A stretch of 64,000 nt of DNA from Taudactylus pleione (Eukaryota > Chordata > Amphibia > Anura > Myobatrachidae), in NCBI GenBank assembly GCA_031769625.1, contig JAUIMM010000519.1, positions 615,501 through 679,500 on the forward strand, written 5' to 3'. The notes below the pieces were generated by a model. The model was not told the DNA's origin. It worked only from the letters and a program-made list of their open reading frames with translations, and did no database searches. Positions 10,894 through 22,499 of the stretch are shown here, piece by piece (the stretch's first letter is position 1; each line of letters starts with the position of its first letter). Both the position numbers and the translations under genes were made by a program.

Positions 10894-12944
10894 GGGGGGG
10901 GATTCAATTAGCCGCAATAATGCGATACCTTAATGAGCGTTAAGTTATTGCACCCTTCGCGGGTTATTTCCGCTTGTCGCAACTATGTGCGTTCGCATTT
11001 TGTCGCGCAATCCTATTGTGAAAGATGCGATGGAGCATTTGCGCGATAAGTTTCCGTGGTGGTACCCGGGATAAGTATAGGTAAATATGGGGAAATCTGT
11101 CTGTACCCCAAAAAAGGCAAAATTGATTTAGGATAACAATATAAAAGTGTATTCGTGGCCCTAATAAAAGTATTTGGAGTTCTTAAAATATGTCAAATTG
11201 CTGTTATATGCATGTTTCTAATACAGTGAAATAATGATGGGAAACAAGTGTTTTTTTGGCAAAATAAATTTTCTTTTTACATTGGAAGTGCATCAAAATG
11301 CCTATAAGTATATATTTGTGTTATTTTAAGCCACTTTTAATAAACCTTTAAAATACCCCTCTAACACCCACCTGAAATAGTAAAAACACCAATTACACTC
11401 ATATAGCACCCCCACGTACCTGTCCCACTCATATAGCACCCCCATATACTTGACCCACTCATACAGCACCCCCATATACCTGACCCACTGATATAGCACC
11501 CCCATATACCTGACCCACTCATATAGCACCCCCATATACTTGACCCACTCATACAGCACCCCCATATACCTGACCCACTGATATAGCACCCCCATATACC
11601 TGACCCACTCATATAGCACCCCCATATACCTGACCCACTCATATAGCACCCCCACATACCTGTCCCACTCATACAGCACCCCCATATACCTGACCCACTC
11701 ATATAGAACCCCCATATACCTGACCCACTCATATAGCACCCCCATATACCTGACCCACTCATATAGCACCCCCACGTACCTGTCCCACTCATACAGCACC
11801 CCCATATACCTGACCCACTCATACAGCACCCCCACGTACCTGTCCCACTCATATAGCACCCCCATATACTTGACCCACTCATACAGCACCCCCATATACC
11901 TGACCCACTCATACAGCACCCCCATATACCTGACCCACTGATATAGCACCCCCATATACCTGACCCACTCATATAGCACCCCCATATACCTGACCCACTC
12001 ATATAGCACCCCCATATACCTGACCCACTCATATAGCACCCCCACGTACCTGTCCCACTCATACAGCACCCCCATATACTGACCCACTCATATAGCACCC
12101 CCATATACCTGACCCACTCATATAGCAACCCCACGGACCTATCCCACTCATATAGCACCCCCATGTACCTGTCCCACTCATATAGCACCCCCATATACCT
12201 GACCCACTCATATAGCACCCCCATCTACCTGACCCACTCATATAGCACCCCCATCTACCTGACCCACTCATATAGCACCCCCATATACCTGACCCACTCA
12301 TATAGCACCCCCATATACCTGACCCACTCATATAGCACCCCATGTACCTGTCCCACTCATACAGCACCCCCATATACCTGACCCACTCATATAGCACCCC
12401 CACGTACCTGTCCCACTCATATAGCACCCCCATGTACCTGTCCCACTCATATAGCACCCCCATGTACCTGACCCACTCATATAGCACCCCCACGTACCTG
12501 TCCCACTCATATAGCACCCCCACGTACCTGTCCCACTCATATAGCACCCCCACGTACCTGTCCCACTCATATAGCACCCCCACGTACCTGTCCCACTCAT
12601 ATAGCACCCCCATATACCTGACCCACTCATATAGCACCCCCACGTACCTGTCCCACATCAATTAACCCATTTTCCTTCATTTTGTACTTTTTCATCACAA
12701 AAATGACATGTCATTATTGGCCAAATTAAGCTAATTAAAAAACGTTTTGCCTAATTAGTCATTAAGGAGGTTGCCCCAAGTGGTTCTGAACCAAGTCCCG
12801 ACATTTTTTAGACAAAAATAAGGGTTTTGCACATCTTTTCACCGACTCAGGAGGTGGTGAAAACTTTTTGTGCAAATGGAATGAAGAGTATGTACCTGGG
12901 AAAAGCGGCTTATCGCAGCTAAAGAAATCCCCCCCCCCCCCCCC
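10894..12944. mobile_element. TIR DNA transposon containing a minisatellite
   Basis: The left end reads GGGGGGGATTCAATTAGCCG. The right end, reverse-complemented, reads GGGGGGATTTCTTTAGCTGC, which matches it imperfectly. The flanking interior (AAAAAAGGCAAAATTG, ATGTTGCATG-like AT-rich sequence) is related to the element at 20299-21779. Almost all of the middle is occupied by the 30-bp array. No transposase is present. Confidence 0.65.
11397..12655. repeat. 30-bp minisatellite, about 42 copies
   Basis: The unit is ATAGCACCCCCATATACCTG followed by ACCCACTCAT. Two linked variants dominate: CATATACCTGAC and CACGTACCTGTC. The 30-bp period is a multiple of three, so frames stay open on both strands and give 100-287 residue repetitive shadows (YEWVRYMGVL and similar). 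These are not genes. One unit near 12076 and one near 12337 lost a base, which shifts the frame between blocks. Confidence 0.97.
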
Positions 12945-13212
12945 GCTATGGGTCCTGTCAGAAAGGCCAGACTATGGATTTGACCCCAGCATTCTCTCTG
13001 GGAATTTATCCCTTGCAAATCCATATTAACAACTTGTATGGCAATCAAAGTATCACTGCTAATACATAGCAACATTTACATTATAACAGATATTAGTACA
13101 GCTGTGTCCTCATACACTGAGCGTCTTTACGCCATTGGGCTTGAGACGCCAGGCACATCTCAGACGCTCCGAGAGGAGTAGCGTACCATATTTTTCTTTT
13201 TGATTTTGCATC

Positions 13213-13629
13213 TTATACCCCTTTTACACCAGAGCAAAAACCTGGACCACTACCCAGGTCTACCCGGGTCGCAACTCAGTGTAAAAGGGTCCCTGAAAAA
13301 TAACCCGGGTCAAGTGACCCAGCAATCCAACCCAGGTAGCTACCAGGGTCGCCCCAGGATGGACCTGGGCAATGGTGCATTGTTAATGTAGGAAACCCGG
13401 GTTATCCGACCTGGGTCATGCCTAAAATGAGCTGATTGATTGTGGAGCAGTCACCTCCCACTTTTAATGACCTAACAAGTTTAGCAGGGCAGACCTGGGT
13501 TCAATATGAATGGGGCTGACCTGAGAATAACCCAGATTGATGGTACTCTGTAAATGGTGTCTGACCTGGGTTGGAACCATGTCTGAAAACACAGGTCGGA
13601 CCCGGGTTTTTGATGGAAAAGAGGTATTA
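13213..13629. mobile_element. TIR element with ACCCGGGT motifs
   Basis: The ends TACCCCTTTTACACC and GATGGAAAAGAGGTA are imperfect inverted repeats. The interior repeats CCAGGTC/GACCTGGG and ACCCGGGT palindromes. About 417 bp, with no coding region. From 13630 to 14382 only fragments are seen, including an ACACATCTATATTC-like transposon end near 14240. Confidence 0.6.
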
Positions 13630-14382
13630 GTTGTATCACAGATGCAGTGCTAAGATGCTCACAGTGTACTAGAGATGCCGGGCTGTGACTTTCATAGCAC
13701 AGGAATTGGTATAACACACATACAGACGCAGATGAAGCACAGCAGAACGTTACCTGAGGAAAAGACACAGCTGCTCATATCTGGGCCCTTACACAGAATC
13801 AGTCTCAGCTACTCATAACATGTACAAATGCCGCAAGCCCCAGTGGTCAGTGCACGCCATCAGGAGCAAGCGAGAAGAGGCGTGGGGGAAAAAAACACCC
13901 ATGCAATGCTAGGAACAGATACTCGTAAATTATATAGATAAATATTTTATTTTATTTATTCATTATTTCTAAAGGATTAGACAGTGCTGGCCATTTGTGC
14001 TTGCTGGATAAAATATACATAAATACCTTTGAATTGTAAAAGTAATCAGAGTCTCCAAATCACCTTTGCATCCATCTATGAATCAGGCCCCTAATTTGTC
14101 GTTGCCGGCCAGATGGGATGATGCGATGAACGACGCAGTGTAGTTGCATGCAGCATGTAACAGTACATTGCGCCGTTGTACGAAGGAACGTGTAGTGTGT
14201 ACGGCAATGCAGTGTGACGTTACATCGCATCGCTCCGGAATATAGATGTGTACCCAGCTTTAGACGTAACACTTGCGCTTCCACACAATCTACTCTGGAA
14301 ATGTACCATCATGGTAAAATAAATCCCATTTTCCCTTTTCACTAGTATGTTAATTGATAGTTGTGTTACCATTGTATTCCAG

Positions 14383-14504
14383 GTTTACTCTTTCTATCTG
14401 GATGTATTTGCTCAACTATTGCAGAACTACAGAATGTGGCATTTTCCACCACATAGATACTGATAACATGTACGCAACACCACTTCTTTTTATCAATAGC
14501 GAAG
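14383..14504 (+). CDS. sel1l3: SEL1L3 exon (window exon 2)
   Basis: The acceptor is ...tgtattccag and the donor is GTAAGG. The first base completes the Arg codon split from the previous exon. The exon encodes FTLSIWMYLLNYCRTTECG and then FINSE, and the last base starts a Gly codon. The FTLSIWMYLL stretch with two nearby cysteines is typical of a LamG/concanavalin-like beta-sandwich strand. The phase matches the next exon. Confidence 0.93.
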
Positions 14505-14854
14505 GTAAGGAAATCTTTATTTTTAACCAAAACACTTAATAAACACTTAGGCCTATATTGTGTGGGTCCCTCTGCATTCACTGGTCACCGTGCTACTGAT
14601 ACTAGTAACATTAACTTTACTTGGTTTATAAAACTTTTCAAAACAAATTCTATAGTACACCTGTCACCTATACAACATATTGCTGTGATGTGGACTGGAT
14701 CTAGGATACATCAATTCACAATAAATCTATAACATCACTTGTGTGACACATGTCCTATAAATTCACTATGATTCTATGACGTCACTTGGACAGGAGGTAG
14801 TTGAAATACTGGCTGTCGGGATCCCGTCTGTAAGTATTGGAGTTAGGGGGAGGG

Positions 14855-15735
14855 CAGTGGCGTAACTACGGCCCCCGCGGTGGCTTGGGAGCGCCGGGAA
14901 CCGTTGCTTCGCCACTGCAACTGTGAACGCTGGCCTCTGAAGTGATCGGAGGGTAAGGAAGCCCCCGATCACATCAGAGGCCAGTGTTCCCAGTGACGTG
15001 AGAAGCCTGCTCGGCCGCACCTCCTGGATCAAGTTAGATCCAGTCAGTGCGGGAGCGACAGCCGTGTTGATTCAGGTAAGGGGGGGAGGGGGGAAGCAAA
15101 ACTACAAGGGCACTTTTTTAAGGGGCACAACTACAGAGGGCACTCATATGGGCACAGCTACGGGGGGCACTGCATATAGGCTCAACTACAGAAGGCAATG
15201 CATATGGGCTCAACTACAGGGGGCACTGCTTATGGGCTCAACTACAGGGGGCACTGCATATGGGCTCAACTATAGGGGGCACTGCATAGGGGCACAACTA
15301 CAGGGGCACTGCATATGGGCACAGCTACAGAGGGCCCTGCATAAGGGGCACTGTTACAGGGGGCATTGTATAAGGGGCACAACTACAGGGGGATTACTAT
15401 AGAGGGCACTGTGTGGCATTATGTGTTATAAGGGGCATAATGTGCAAGGGGCATTACTGGGTGGCATAATGTGTTGTAAGGGGCATTACAGTGTGGCATA
15501 ATGCGTTATAGAGGCATTAAGGTGTGGCATAATTTGTTATAAGGGCATTATGGTGTGACATAATGTGTTATAAGGGGCATTACTTAGTGTGTCATAATGT
15601 GTAAGGGACATTACTGTATCATGAAACCATATACCGTAAACGTGATCTTTGGGTGTGTTTGTTTTTTGGGTGGGGGGTGGGGGGCACTTGAAACTTTTTT
15701 GGCAGGGGGGAGAAAAATTTATAGTTATGCCACTG
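14855..15735. mobile_element. hAT element, 881 bp, 8-bp duplication
   Basis: The ends are CAGTGGCGTAACTA and TAGTTATGCCACTG, inverted repeats with one mismatch. The 8-bp sequence GGGGAGGG is duplicated exactly at 14847-14854 and 15736-15743. This is diagnostic of hAT transposition. No transposase remains; the interior is taken up by tandem repeats (15100-15610). Confidence 0.92.
15100..15610. repeat. degenerate 27-30 bp tandem repeats inside hAT
   Basis: The first block is units of the CAACTACAGGGGGCACTGCA type with TATGGGC. The second is units of TTATAAGGGGCATTA followed by GTGTGGCATAATGTG. Both are diverged. The open frame at 14998-15402 is a repeat shadow. Confidence 0.8.
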
Positions 15736-16313
15736 GGGGAGGGTTAGAGTTAGGCACTAGGGGGGGGAGGTTTAGGCACTAGTGGGGGAGGGTTAAGTAT
15801 AGGCACTGGGGGGATTTTAGGTTTAGGGTGCAGAGGAGGGAGGGTTAGGGGTAGGGTTAGGATACTTACCAACAGGTGTCTGTATCCTAACTCTGTCAGG
15901 ATGCCGGCGTCAGGATTCTAACCTCCGTGATCCTAAGCACCGTCATCCCGTACCCATTCCCACTTGGACACGACACAAAGTTCTTATCAATGGACTAAGA
16001 AACAGCAACATTGTACCTCAAGGATGTCACTAGTTTACACGTAAATTAATAAATTGAGATCACTCAATATTTTCAAGAATATTGGTTGAGCTCACAAAAT
16101 GGCTGCCCCCTTTGTGTAAATTTGATAGATGCAAGTTAAAATAAATATATATATATATATACATATAAAAAAAAAAACATTTAAGAAAAAAAAAATGTTT
16201 GTCTACATTGAACAATGTATAAAACCTTTCAAGAAGATACTGAGGTAATTAAGAACATGTTAATTAACACTCTTGTACTCTGTTTTATAGATCTGTTTTC
16301 CTTCTGTTATTAG

Positions 16314-16429
16314 GTAAAGTTCATGTTCAGATGCAGTTGGCTGATGGGAACGGTATTGCGATATTGTCTACATTTTATCTCCCATTGTATCAATGGGTCC
16401 GTCTGGATGTTACAGTTTACAGAAAAATG
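16314..16429 (+). CDS. sel1l3: SEL1L3 exon (window exon 3)
   Basis: The acceptor is ...ctgttattag and the donor is GTAATT. The first two bases complete the split Gly codon, then 38 codons read KVHVQMQLADGNGIAILST to VTVYRKM and end in phase 0. The alternating hydrophobic pattern (VHVQMQL, VRLDVTV) fits the beta strands of the LamG-like fold. Confidence 0.93.
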
Positions 16430-16694
16430 GTAATTTTACTGAAGAATTCTCATTTTCTGTGTTTCTGGGTTTCTTTTCTGTTTTTATTTTATTATTTAAA
16501 TATTAAAAGAATGCATTAAAACAATATTTTTTTACAGGACCAATAACCCCAAAAAAGAAATGTAAAGTCTAATAAACAGTTGTGTCCTTGCTCATTTTGC
16601 CTCAATACACCATGCCGTGTGATATGGGGTGAGTATCAGGTCCCATGCAGCTCTGCTAGCGTTGGGCGTCTTTTTGTACCAAAAATGCCTCTAA

Positions 16695-17060
16695 AGCTGG
16701 GTACACACTGAGATGACCGGCAATCGTTCAGACTTTCCAGACGATTTCCCATGAGGCCAGAACTAGCAATATTGAGCACTCGGTTATTTGCAAGATTGAG
16801 CACTGCAATCTTGCAAACAACCGAACGATATATCATATAGTTTGATTACGATTTATCGTTGCTCCTCTACACACTAGAACAACCATCTTTAAGATCACTG
16901 GCTGGAAATGGCAAAAGCTGATGTCTTCAGAGGCTCTTCAGCATGTATACGCCTGGTGATGTGCACCATATTGCTAGCAATGTCGTCATGTGACCTTATT
17001 GGCGATTTGTTGTTACGAAACGGCAAATCAGCCTGACATAGCTCCAGTGTATACCCAGCT
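16695..17060. mobile_element. TIR element, TAA duplication, 366 bp
   Basis: The ends AGCTGGGTACACACTG and CAGTGTATACCCAGCT are inverted repeats. TAA is duplicated at 16692-16694 and 17061-17063. Relatives are at 38135-38395 and 56359-56692. It lies about 270 bp after exon 3. Confidence 0.85.
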
Positions 17061-17063
17061 TAA

Positions 17064-17290
17064 GTCGCAATGTGATCCGACTAGGACAAACCAGGAGACT
17101 TGCTGATTCATTTGATATGTGACACATGTATATCTGTGTGCAGCTGAGAATGTAATCGGAAATTGGTGTGGAAAAAAGCTGCAGCATGGTAGCACATCGC
17201 ATGCTGATAGAGAGACAAGTGTCACATATCAAATTAATCATCAGAGTCTCCCAGTGCGTCCTAGTCACATTGCATTGCGAATTAGGCTCT
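17064..17290. mobile_element. MITE-like inverted repeat
   Basis: GTGATCCGACTAGGACAAAC and ATTTGATATGTGACAC on the left mirror GTGTCACATATCAAATTAAT and GTCCTAGTCACATTGC on the right. A relative lies at 59285-59520. It adjoins the previous element directly. The following 17291-17840 is GC-rich, with nothing recognised. Confidence 0.6.
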
Positions 17291-17840
17291 TTTTTGACGC
17301 AAAAAAAAGATGACCAGCGCTAGTAGAAGCTCACGCGACCAGTCACACCGCGAGGGGCTGTTTGATGCAACTGCAGCAAAGATGAGTGAGGACAGATCTG
17401 TATGTAACATGACATGACTGTAACATTGCTCAATGTTACCGCTTCTATTCCAAAGCAGCTCTTCTTTCCACTACAGAGCACTGCAGTCACATTTCTCATC
17501 TTCAAGACTCTTCTGTATATTTACTGCATTATGTTCACATGGTTGCAGTGCCATAACAGGGCTTCCGCGTTCATGATGTCATGAGGTCACGCAGATGGGG
17601 CGGGGCCACCAACATCGGGAAGTGCAGCATTGCCCAGGTCGCTTTCGAGCGGCTGTATTTATACGTAGCAGGGGACATGGCATGCTCAGAGCGTCCAAAG
17701 GACACTCCGGGCATCACAGCCACAGTGATATTGGCTGCTGGATGCCATACCAGGCACCCTGCTAGCCAGAAGCAAGGACCATGGGGCAGCGATGGAGGTG
17801 GCAGCATCGGTAGCACATCGTGCCCTGCATGGTTGCACAG

Positions 17841-19468
17841 TATGAAGGCATGCATTCCTATATATTAGTATGAAGGCATGCATTCCTATATATTAGTATG
17901 AAGGCATGCATTCCTATATATTAGTATGAAGGCATGCATTCCTATATATTAGTATGAAGGCATGCATTCCTATATATTAGTATGAAGGCATGCATGTCTA
18001 TATATTAGTATGAAGGCATGCATTCCTATATATTAGTATGAAGGCATGCATTCCTATATATTAGTATGAAGGCGTGCATTCCTATATATTAGTATGAAGG
18101 CGTGCATTCCTATATATTAGTATGAAGGCGTGCATTCCTATATATTAGTATGAAGGCGTGCATTCCTATATATTAGTATGAAGGCGTGCATTCCTATATA
18201 TTAGTATGAAGGCGTGCATTCCTATATATTAGTATGAAGGCGTGCATTCCTATATATTAGTATGAAGGCGTGCATTCCTATATATTAGTATGAAGGCATG
18301 CATGTCTATATATTAGTATGAAGGCATGCATGTCTATATATTAGTATGAAGGCATGCATGTCTATATATTAGTATGAAGGCATGCATGTCTATATATTAG
18401 TATGAAGGCATGCATTCCTATATATTAGTATGAAGGCATGCATGTCTATATATTAGTATATGAAGGCATGCATGTCTATATATTAGTATATGAAGGCATG
18501 CATGTCTATATATTAGTATGAAGGCATGCATGTCTATATATTAGTATGAAGGCATGCATGTCTATATATTAGTATGAAGGCATCCATGTCTATATATTAG
18601 TATGAAGGCATGCATGTCGATATATTTGTATGAAGGCATGCATTCCTATATATTAGTATGAAGGCGTGCATGTCTATATATTTGTATGAAGGCATGCATT
18701 CCTATATATTAGTATGAAGGCATGCATGTCGATATATTAGTATGAAGGCATGCATGTCTATATATTTGTATGAAGGCATGCATTCCTATATATTAGTATG
18801 AAGGCATGCATGGCTATATATTAGTATGAAGGCATGCATTCCTATATATTAGTATGAAGGTATGCATGGCTATATATTAGTATGAAGGTATGCATGGCTA
18901 TATATTAGTATGAAGGCATCCATGTCTATATATTAGTATGAAGGCATGCATGGCTATATATTAGTATGAAGGCATGCATTCCTATATATTAGTATGAAGG
19001 TATGCATGGCTATATATTAGTATGAAGGCATGCATGTCTATATATTAGTATAAAGGCATGCATGTCTATATATTAGTATGAAGGCATGCATTCCTATATA
19101 TTACTATGAAGGCATGCATTCCTATATATTAGTATGAAGGCATGCATGTCTATATATTAGTATGAAGGCATGCATGTCTATTTATTAGTATGAAGGCATG
19201 CATGTCTATATAGTAGTATGAAGGCATGCATGTCTATATAGTAGTATGAAGGCATGCATGTCTATATAGTAGTATGAAGGCATGCATGTTTATATATTAG
19301 TATAAAGGCATGGATGTCTATATATTTGTATGAAGGCATGCATTGCTATATATTTGTATGAAGGCATGCATGTCTATATATTTGTATGAAGGCATGCATG
19401 TCTATATATTAGTATGAAGGCATGCATGTCTATATATTAGTATGAAGGCATGCATGTCTATATATTAG
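17841..19468. repeat. 28-bp minisatellite, about 58 copies
   Basis: The unit is AGTATGAAGGCATGCATT followed by CCTATATATT, with the variant GCATGCATGTCTATATATT. Variants come in runs: eight consecutive units with GCGTGC around 18070-18285, then a long GTC block. Two units with an extra AT lie near 18458 and 18488. The period is not a multiple of three, so no long frames arise. The nearest exons are over 1.4 kb away. Confidence 0.97.
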
Positions 19469-19559
19469 CACTTTAAAAAATCTGACAGATAATCTGACAG
19501 AAAATCGTTCATAAAATCGTTGGTAACAAAATATTTGTGTTTGTATGCACCCTTACTCT

Positions 19560-19945
19560 CCCTACCATGCACCCTAACCTCCCCCTAGTAAGTGCCTAAA
19601 CCTAACCCTTCCCCCTTAGTGCCTAAGCCTAACCCTCCCCCTTAGTGCCTAGCCCTAAACCCCCCAGGTGGTGCCTGTACCTAACCCCCCCTGCCTGGAG
19701 CCTGACCCTAACCTCCCCTCTCCCGCAGCCTAATGCTAACACCCCCAGGGGCGCCTAAACCTAAGTCGTCGTCCCCCGTGGCTGATACTCACCTGTCCTT
19801 ACGATCGTGATGCCGTCCGCCGGGATCCGGACGTCTGCATCCCAAGTCATGTCAGGATTTTGGCGCCGGTGTTGTTTCGGCGTTCAGGATTCCGATGCGG
19901 GGTTCAAGCAGACGGCATCCCGCTTGTCGGGATGCTGACCGTATC
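19560..19945. repeat. CCTAACCCT / GGATGCCG interspersed repeat
   Basis: A C-rich core of TAGTGCCTAACCCTAACC type is followed by GGGATCCGGACGTCTGC and CGGGATGCTGACCGTATCCC. It is the same family as 14808-15955. No coding capacity is seen. Confidence 0.6.
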
Positions 19946-20298
19946 CCGTTTTAGGGGTCTATTCATGTAAAAGAGCACTGTCTTGGTTTTACTTTTCACT
20001 AAACATCGCATTCTATTGTTTTTTTTCATTTTGGTATTCATGATGATTTACTTTATCCCCGTTGCGATCCTGTATCCAGCTTTTTGCAGTCCGTGTCTTC
20101 TTTCTTTTTTTCTCTCCTTCTGTGCATTTTTTATTTTCTACACATGCGCTGTCTGCTACAGTATGGTGAAGCGATTCAACCATGGAGCGGCGGGTGAATT
20201 AATTAATCCATATAAATTCTCCACGGTAACCTGCTCTGTGAATAGCACCAAGCAGAGAAATACCCTGTTTACCACAGAACAGGTCTTTTCTCTGCTCT

Positions 20299-21779
20299 AT
20301 GGGGTCAATTTAGTTAGGTGTGAGTTGCCATTTTCCCTGCAAATTCGCAACTCGCTATGAACGAGTCTGAGTAAACTCACATTTTTCCATTTGCACCTCC
20401 CTGAGGGTGAGAGATGGTAGGAAAAATCTTTATTTTAAGGTTAAAATGTCGGGACACTGGGCCTGATTCAGACCCGGTCGCAAGCGCTGAGTGCTCGCAA
20501 CCGGGTCGATGGTGGCCCACAGCGCATGCGCACGACAGAGCCGGCTCCGTCATGTGCATGCGCGAGACCCGGATAGTGGCGGGCAATCCGTCGCTCCGGG
20601 TCTCGCACCAAAGGGGACGTGCTGTCGATGTTGAGTGACAGCTCGCCCCCTTTGGTGGGTGGGCCGGGGGGGGGTGGCTGCCCAAACAGAGGCGTTCCCA
20701 TGAGAACGCCTACCATTTGGGGGAGGCCCCACTGACATCACAAGTGATGTCAATGGGAGAGCTTTCGGCTCTGTTTGAGCCGAAAGCTCTCTGGGGCTTG
20801 CGGCCACGAGACCCTACCACCAGGGTCTCATCGCAAGCCCGATGGTCGCGATGGTCTTGACCATCGTGACCATCATCCCGGCTGCTCGCATTAGCTGTGA
20901 GTGGTCAGTAGTGATGTCAGTAGTGAACTTCCTGCTCTATTAGAGCAGGAAGTTCACTGGGGCTTGCGGTGGACGAGACCCTACCACAAGGGTCTCGTCG
21001 CAAGCCCGATGGTCGCGATAATCGCAACCATAGCCAGGCCGCCCGCACAAGCTGTGGGTGGTCACCCACAGCTATGCGAGCGACCTGGAGGCGTCTCTGA
21101 ATCAGGACCTTGGATCAGAACCCTTTGGACATACCCCAAAATGACTAATTAGTAAAAAAAAAACATATCTTAATTCACCCCAAAAAAAGACGTCATTTTT
21201 GGTGCGGAAATTTAAAAAGTGTTGGAAAATGGGATTAAAGTAGTGGGCCTGGTATTTTGGGGGGCTATAAGGTTGAGACAGGTGTTTTTAGGATTGCAGG
21301 AGGCTGCAGCAGGTGTATTTTTGAGATTTTTTAAGTCTTCACTTTAGAGACACCAAAATATACTAGTACCCATTTACATGTACCCCAAATTTATCTGCGG
21401 TACTTATTTTTCTCACAAAAACATTGCATTATATAATTTTTTCACATTTATGCAAACATGCATATAAAAGCCATTTGACTCATTTTAAGATCACTAAATA
21501 CTTTTATTAGGGCTATTAATTCTCTTCTATATTGATTTCCAGGGTTAGTGAGGCTTTTTTTGGGGTACAGACTGATTTCCCCAAAATAGGCTGTACTTTT
21601 CGCTAGTTTCGTAATTAAATACATTCGCCTGTCCCTGTTTTCGATTGTTTTGTAATAGAATACGGAGATAAGCCGGGAAACGCATGGTGAAAATATCGCA
21701 TCCAAACAGGCGAATGAGGTTAAATCATAGCGCTTTTTGCCGATAACGGCTTTTCGTGGCTAATTGAATTCGCCCCATA
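20299..21779. mobile_element. TIR DNA transposon interrupted by a nested element
   Basis: The left end TATGGGGTCAATTTAGTTAG and the right end CTAATTGAATTCGCCCCATA form an inverted repeat. The interior has TTTTTTTGGGGTACAGACTG, shared in reverse with 10894-12944. Without the nested 651 bp it would be about 830 bp. It adjoins a partial GGGTCTATTCATG element (19949-20298). Open frames inside are shadows. Confidence 0.65.
20459..21109. mobile_element. Harbinger-like element, GGGCCTGATTCAG family
   Basis: The ends are GGGCCTGATTCAGACCCGGT and TCTCTGAATCAGGACC. The interior has the family's GGGGCGAGCTGTC-like and CACTGACATCACAAGTGATG palindromes and paired CGCAAGC blocks. The target duplication is not clear here. 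It is nested in 20299-21779. Confidence 0.75.
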
Positions 21780-22083
21780 GTCTACTATAATAGTTGATTT
21801 TATTATTAATAAAATTATTATTTGTTGTTGTTGGTGATATCACTATCATTTTTTGCTGTTAATACAATTTACTTGTATTATCTGTATTTGTTATTACTAT
21901 AATGGAAGAGGCAAGTGGATGAAGGTGTTATGCAACATTTTTTTTACAATGGATTAAGATGTTATGACCTAGGGATCATAGCAACAATGTTTTTATCTTA
22001 AATGTTGGTAGTCTATTTACTGTTATATTTTTGTGGATAAAAGTGCTATGTCCAGTTCATGTCATTAATTGTCACCTCTTAAA

Positions 22084-22110
22084 TTATTATTATTATTATT
22101 ATTATTATTT
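22084..22110. repeat. (TTA)n microsatellite
   Basis: About nine TTA/ATT units in an AT-rich stretch, 47 bp before SEL1L3 exon 4. The rest of 21780-22156 is AT-rich with no other feature. Confidence 0.95.
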
Positions 22111-22156
22111 GTTGTTATTATTTGATGTTTTAAAGCTATATATTCTTGAATTTTAG

Positions 22157-22215
22157 ATAATATTAAAAACTTTTCTTGGACAAGAATTAGAAAGTCATGA
22201 AAATCAGACATTCAG
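22157..22215 (+). CDS. sel1l3: SEL1L3 exon (window exon 4, 59 bp)
   Basis: This is a short exon with acceptor ...gaattttag and donor GTAAGT. It begins in phase 0, encodes IILKTFLGQELESHENQTF and ends with two bases (AG) of a Ser codon. NQT is a possible N-glycosylation site. The FLGQELESHE motif and the exact phase fit on both sides support it despite its size; it is too short to be found by ORF length. Confidence 0.88.
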
Positions 22216-22499
22216 GTAAGTAAATTTTAATAAACAAGTATTTGTCATATGGGTTCTTAAAGTACTGCTCAATCTATATTAACAGAGCTGTTACATGATA
22301 TACAGAGAAATAGGTTTAATTAATAATCCTATACCTTGATAGATTATGATATATTCAACATCCAAATTACATTTTCTATGCATCTGATTAAGTGCTACCA
22401 CTTTTTTGGTCCACTGAAACCTAAAGTATACAGTAAACTGGTGTTGCATTTTTATATGTAGGTTGAAACACAGTAATTAACTTAACCAACTGTGTAGGA

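Larger units (their letters stand above)
14808..15955. repeat. GGATGCCGGCGTCAGGAT-type interspersed repeat (host)
   Basis: The left end has CTGTCGGGATCCCGTC and the right end has CAGGATGCCGGCGTCAGG, around a G-rich core (GGGTTAGGGTTAGG-like). Relatives are at 19560-19945, 33455-33780, 49371-49650 and 62823-63200. The copy is split by the hAT element at 14855-15735. Confidence 0.65.

Noticed and set aside
11326..12661. Long open frames of 200-287 codons on the minus strand and 72-107 codons on the + strand
   Set aside because: They are translations of a 30-bp minisatellite whose period is a multiple of three; every frame stays open by arithmetic, with no recognisable domain.
17841..19468. Regular 28-bp repeats resembling a CRISPR array
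   Set aside because: Units are directly tandem with no unique spacers, in a vertebrate intron.
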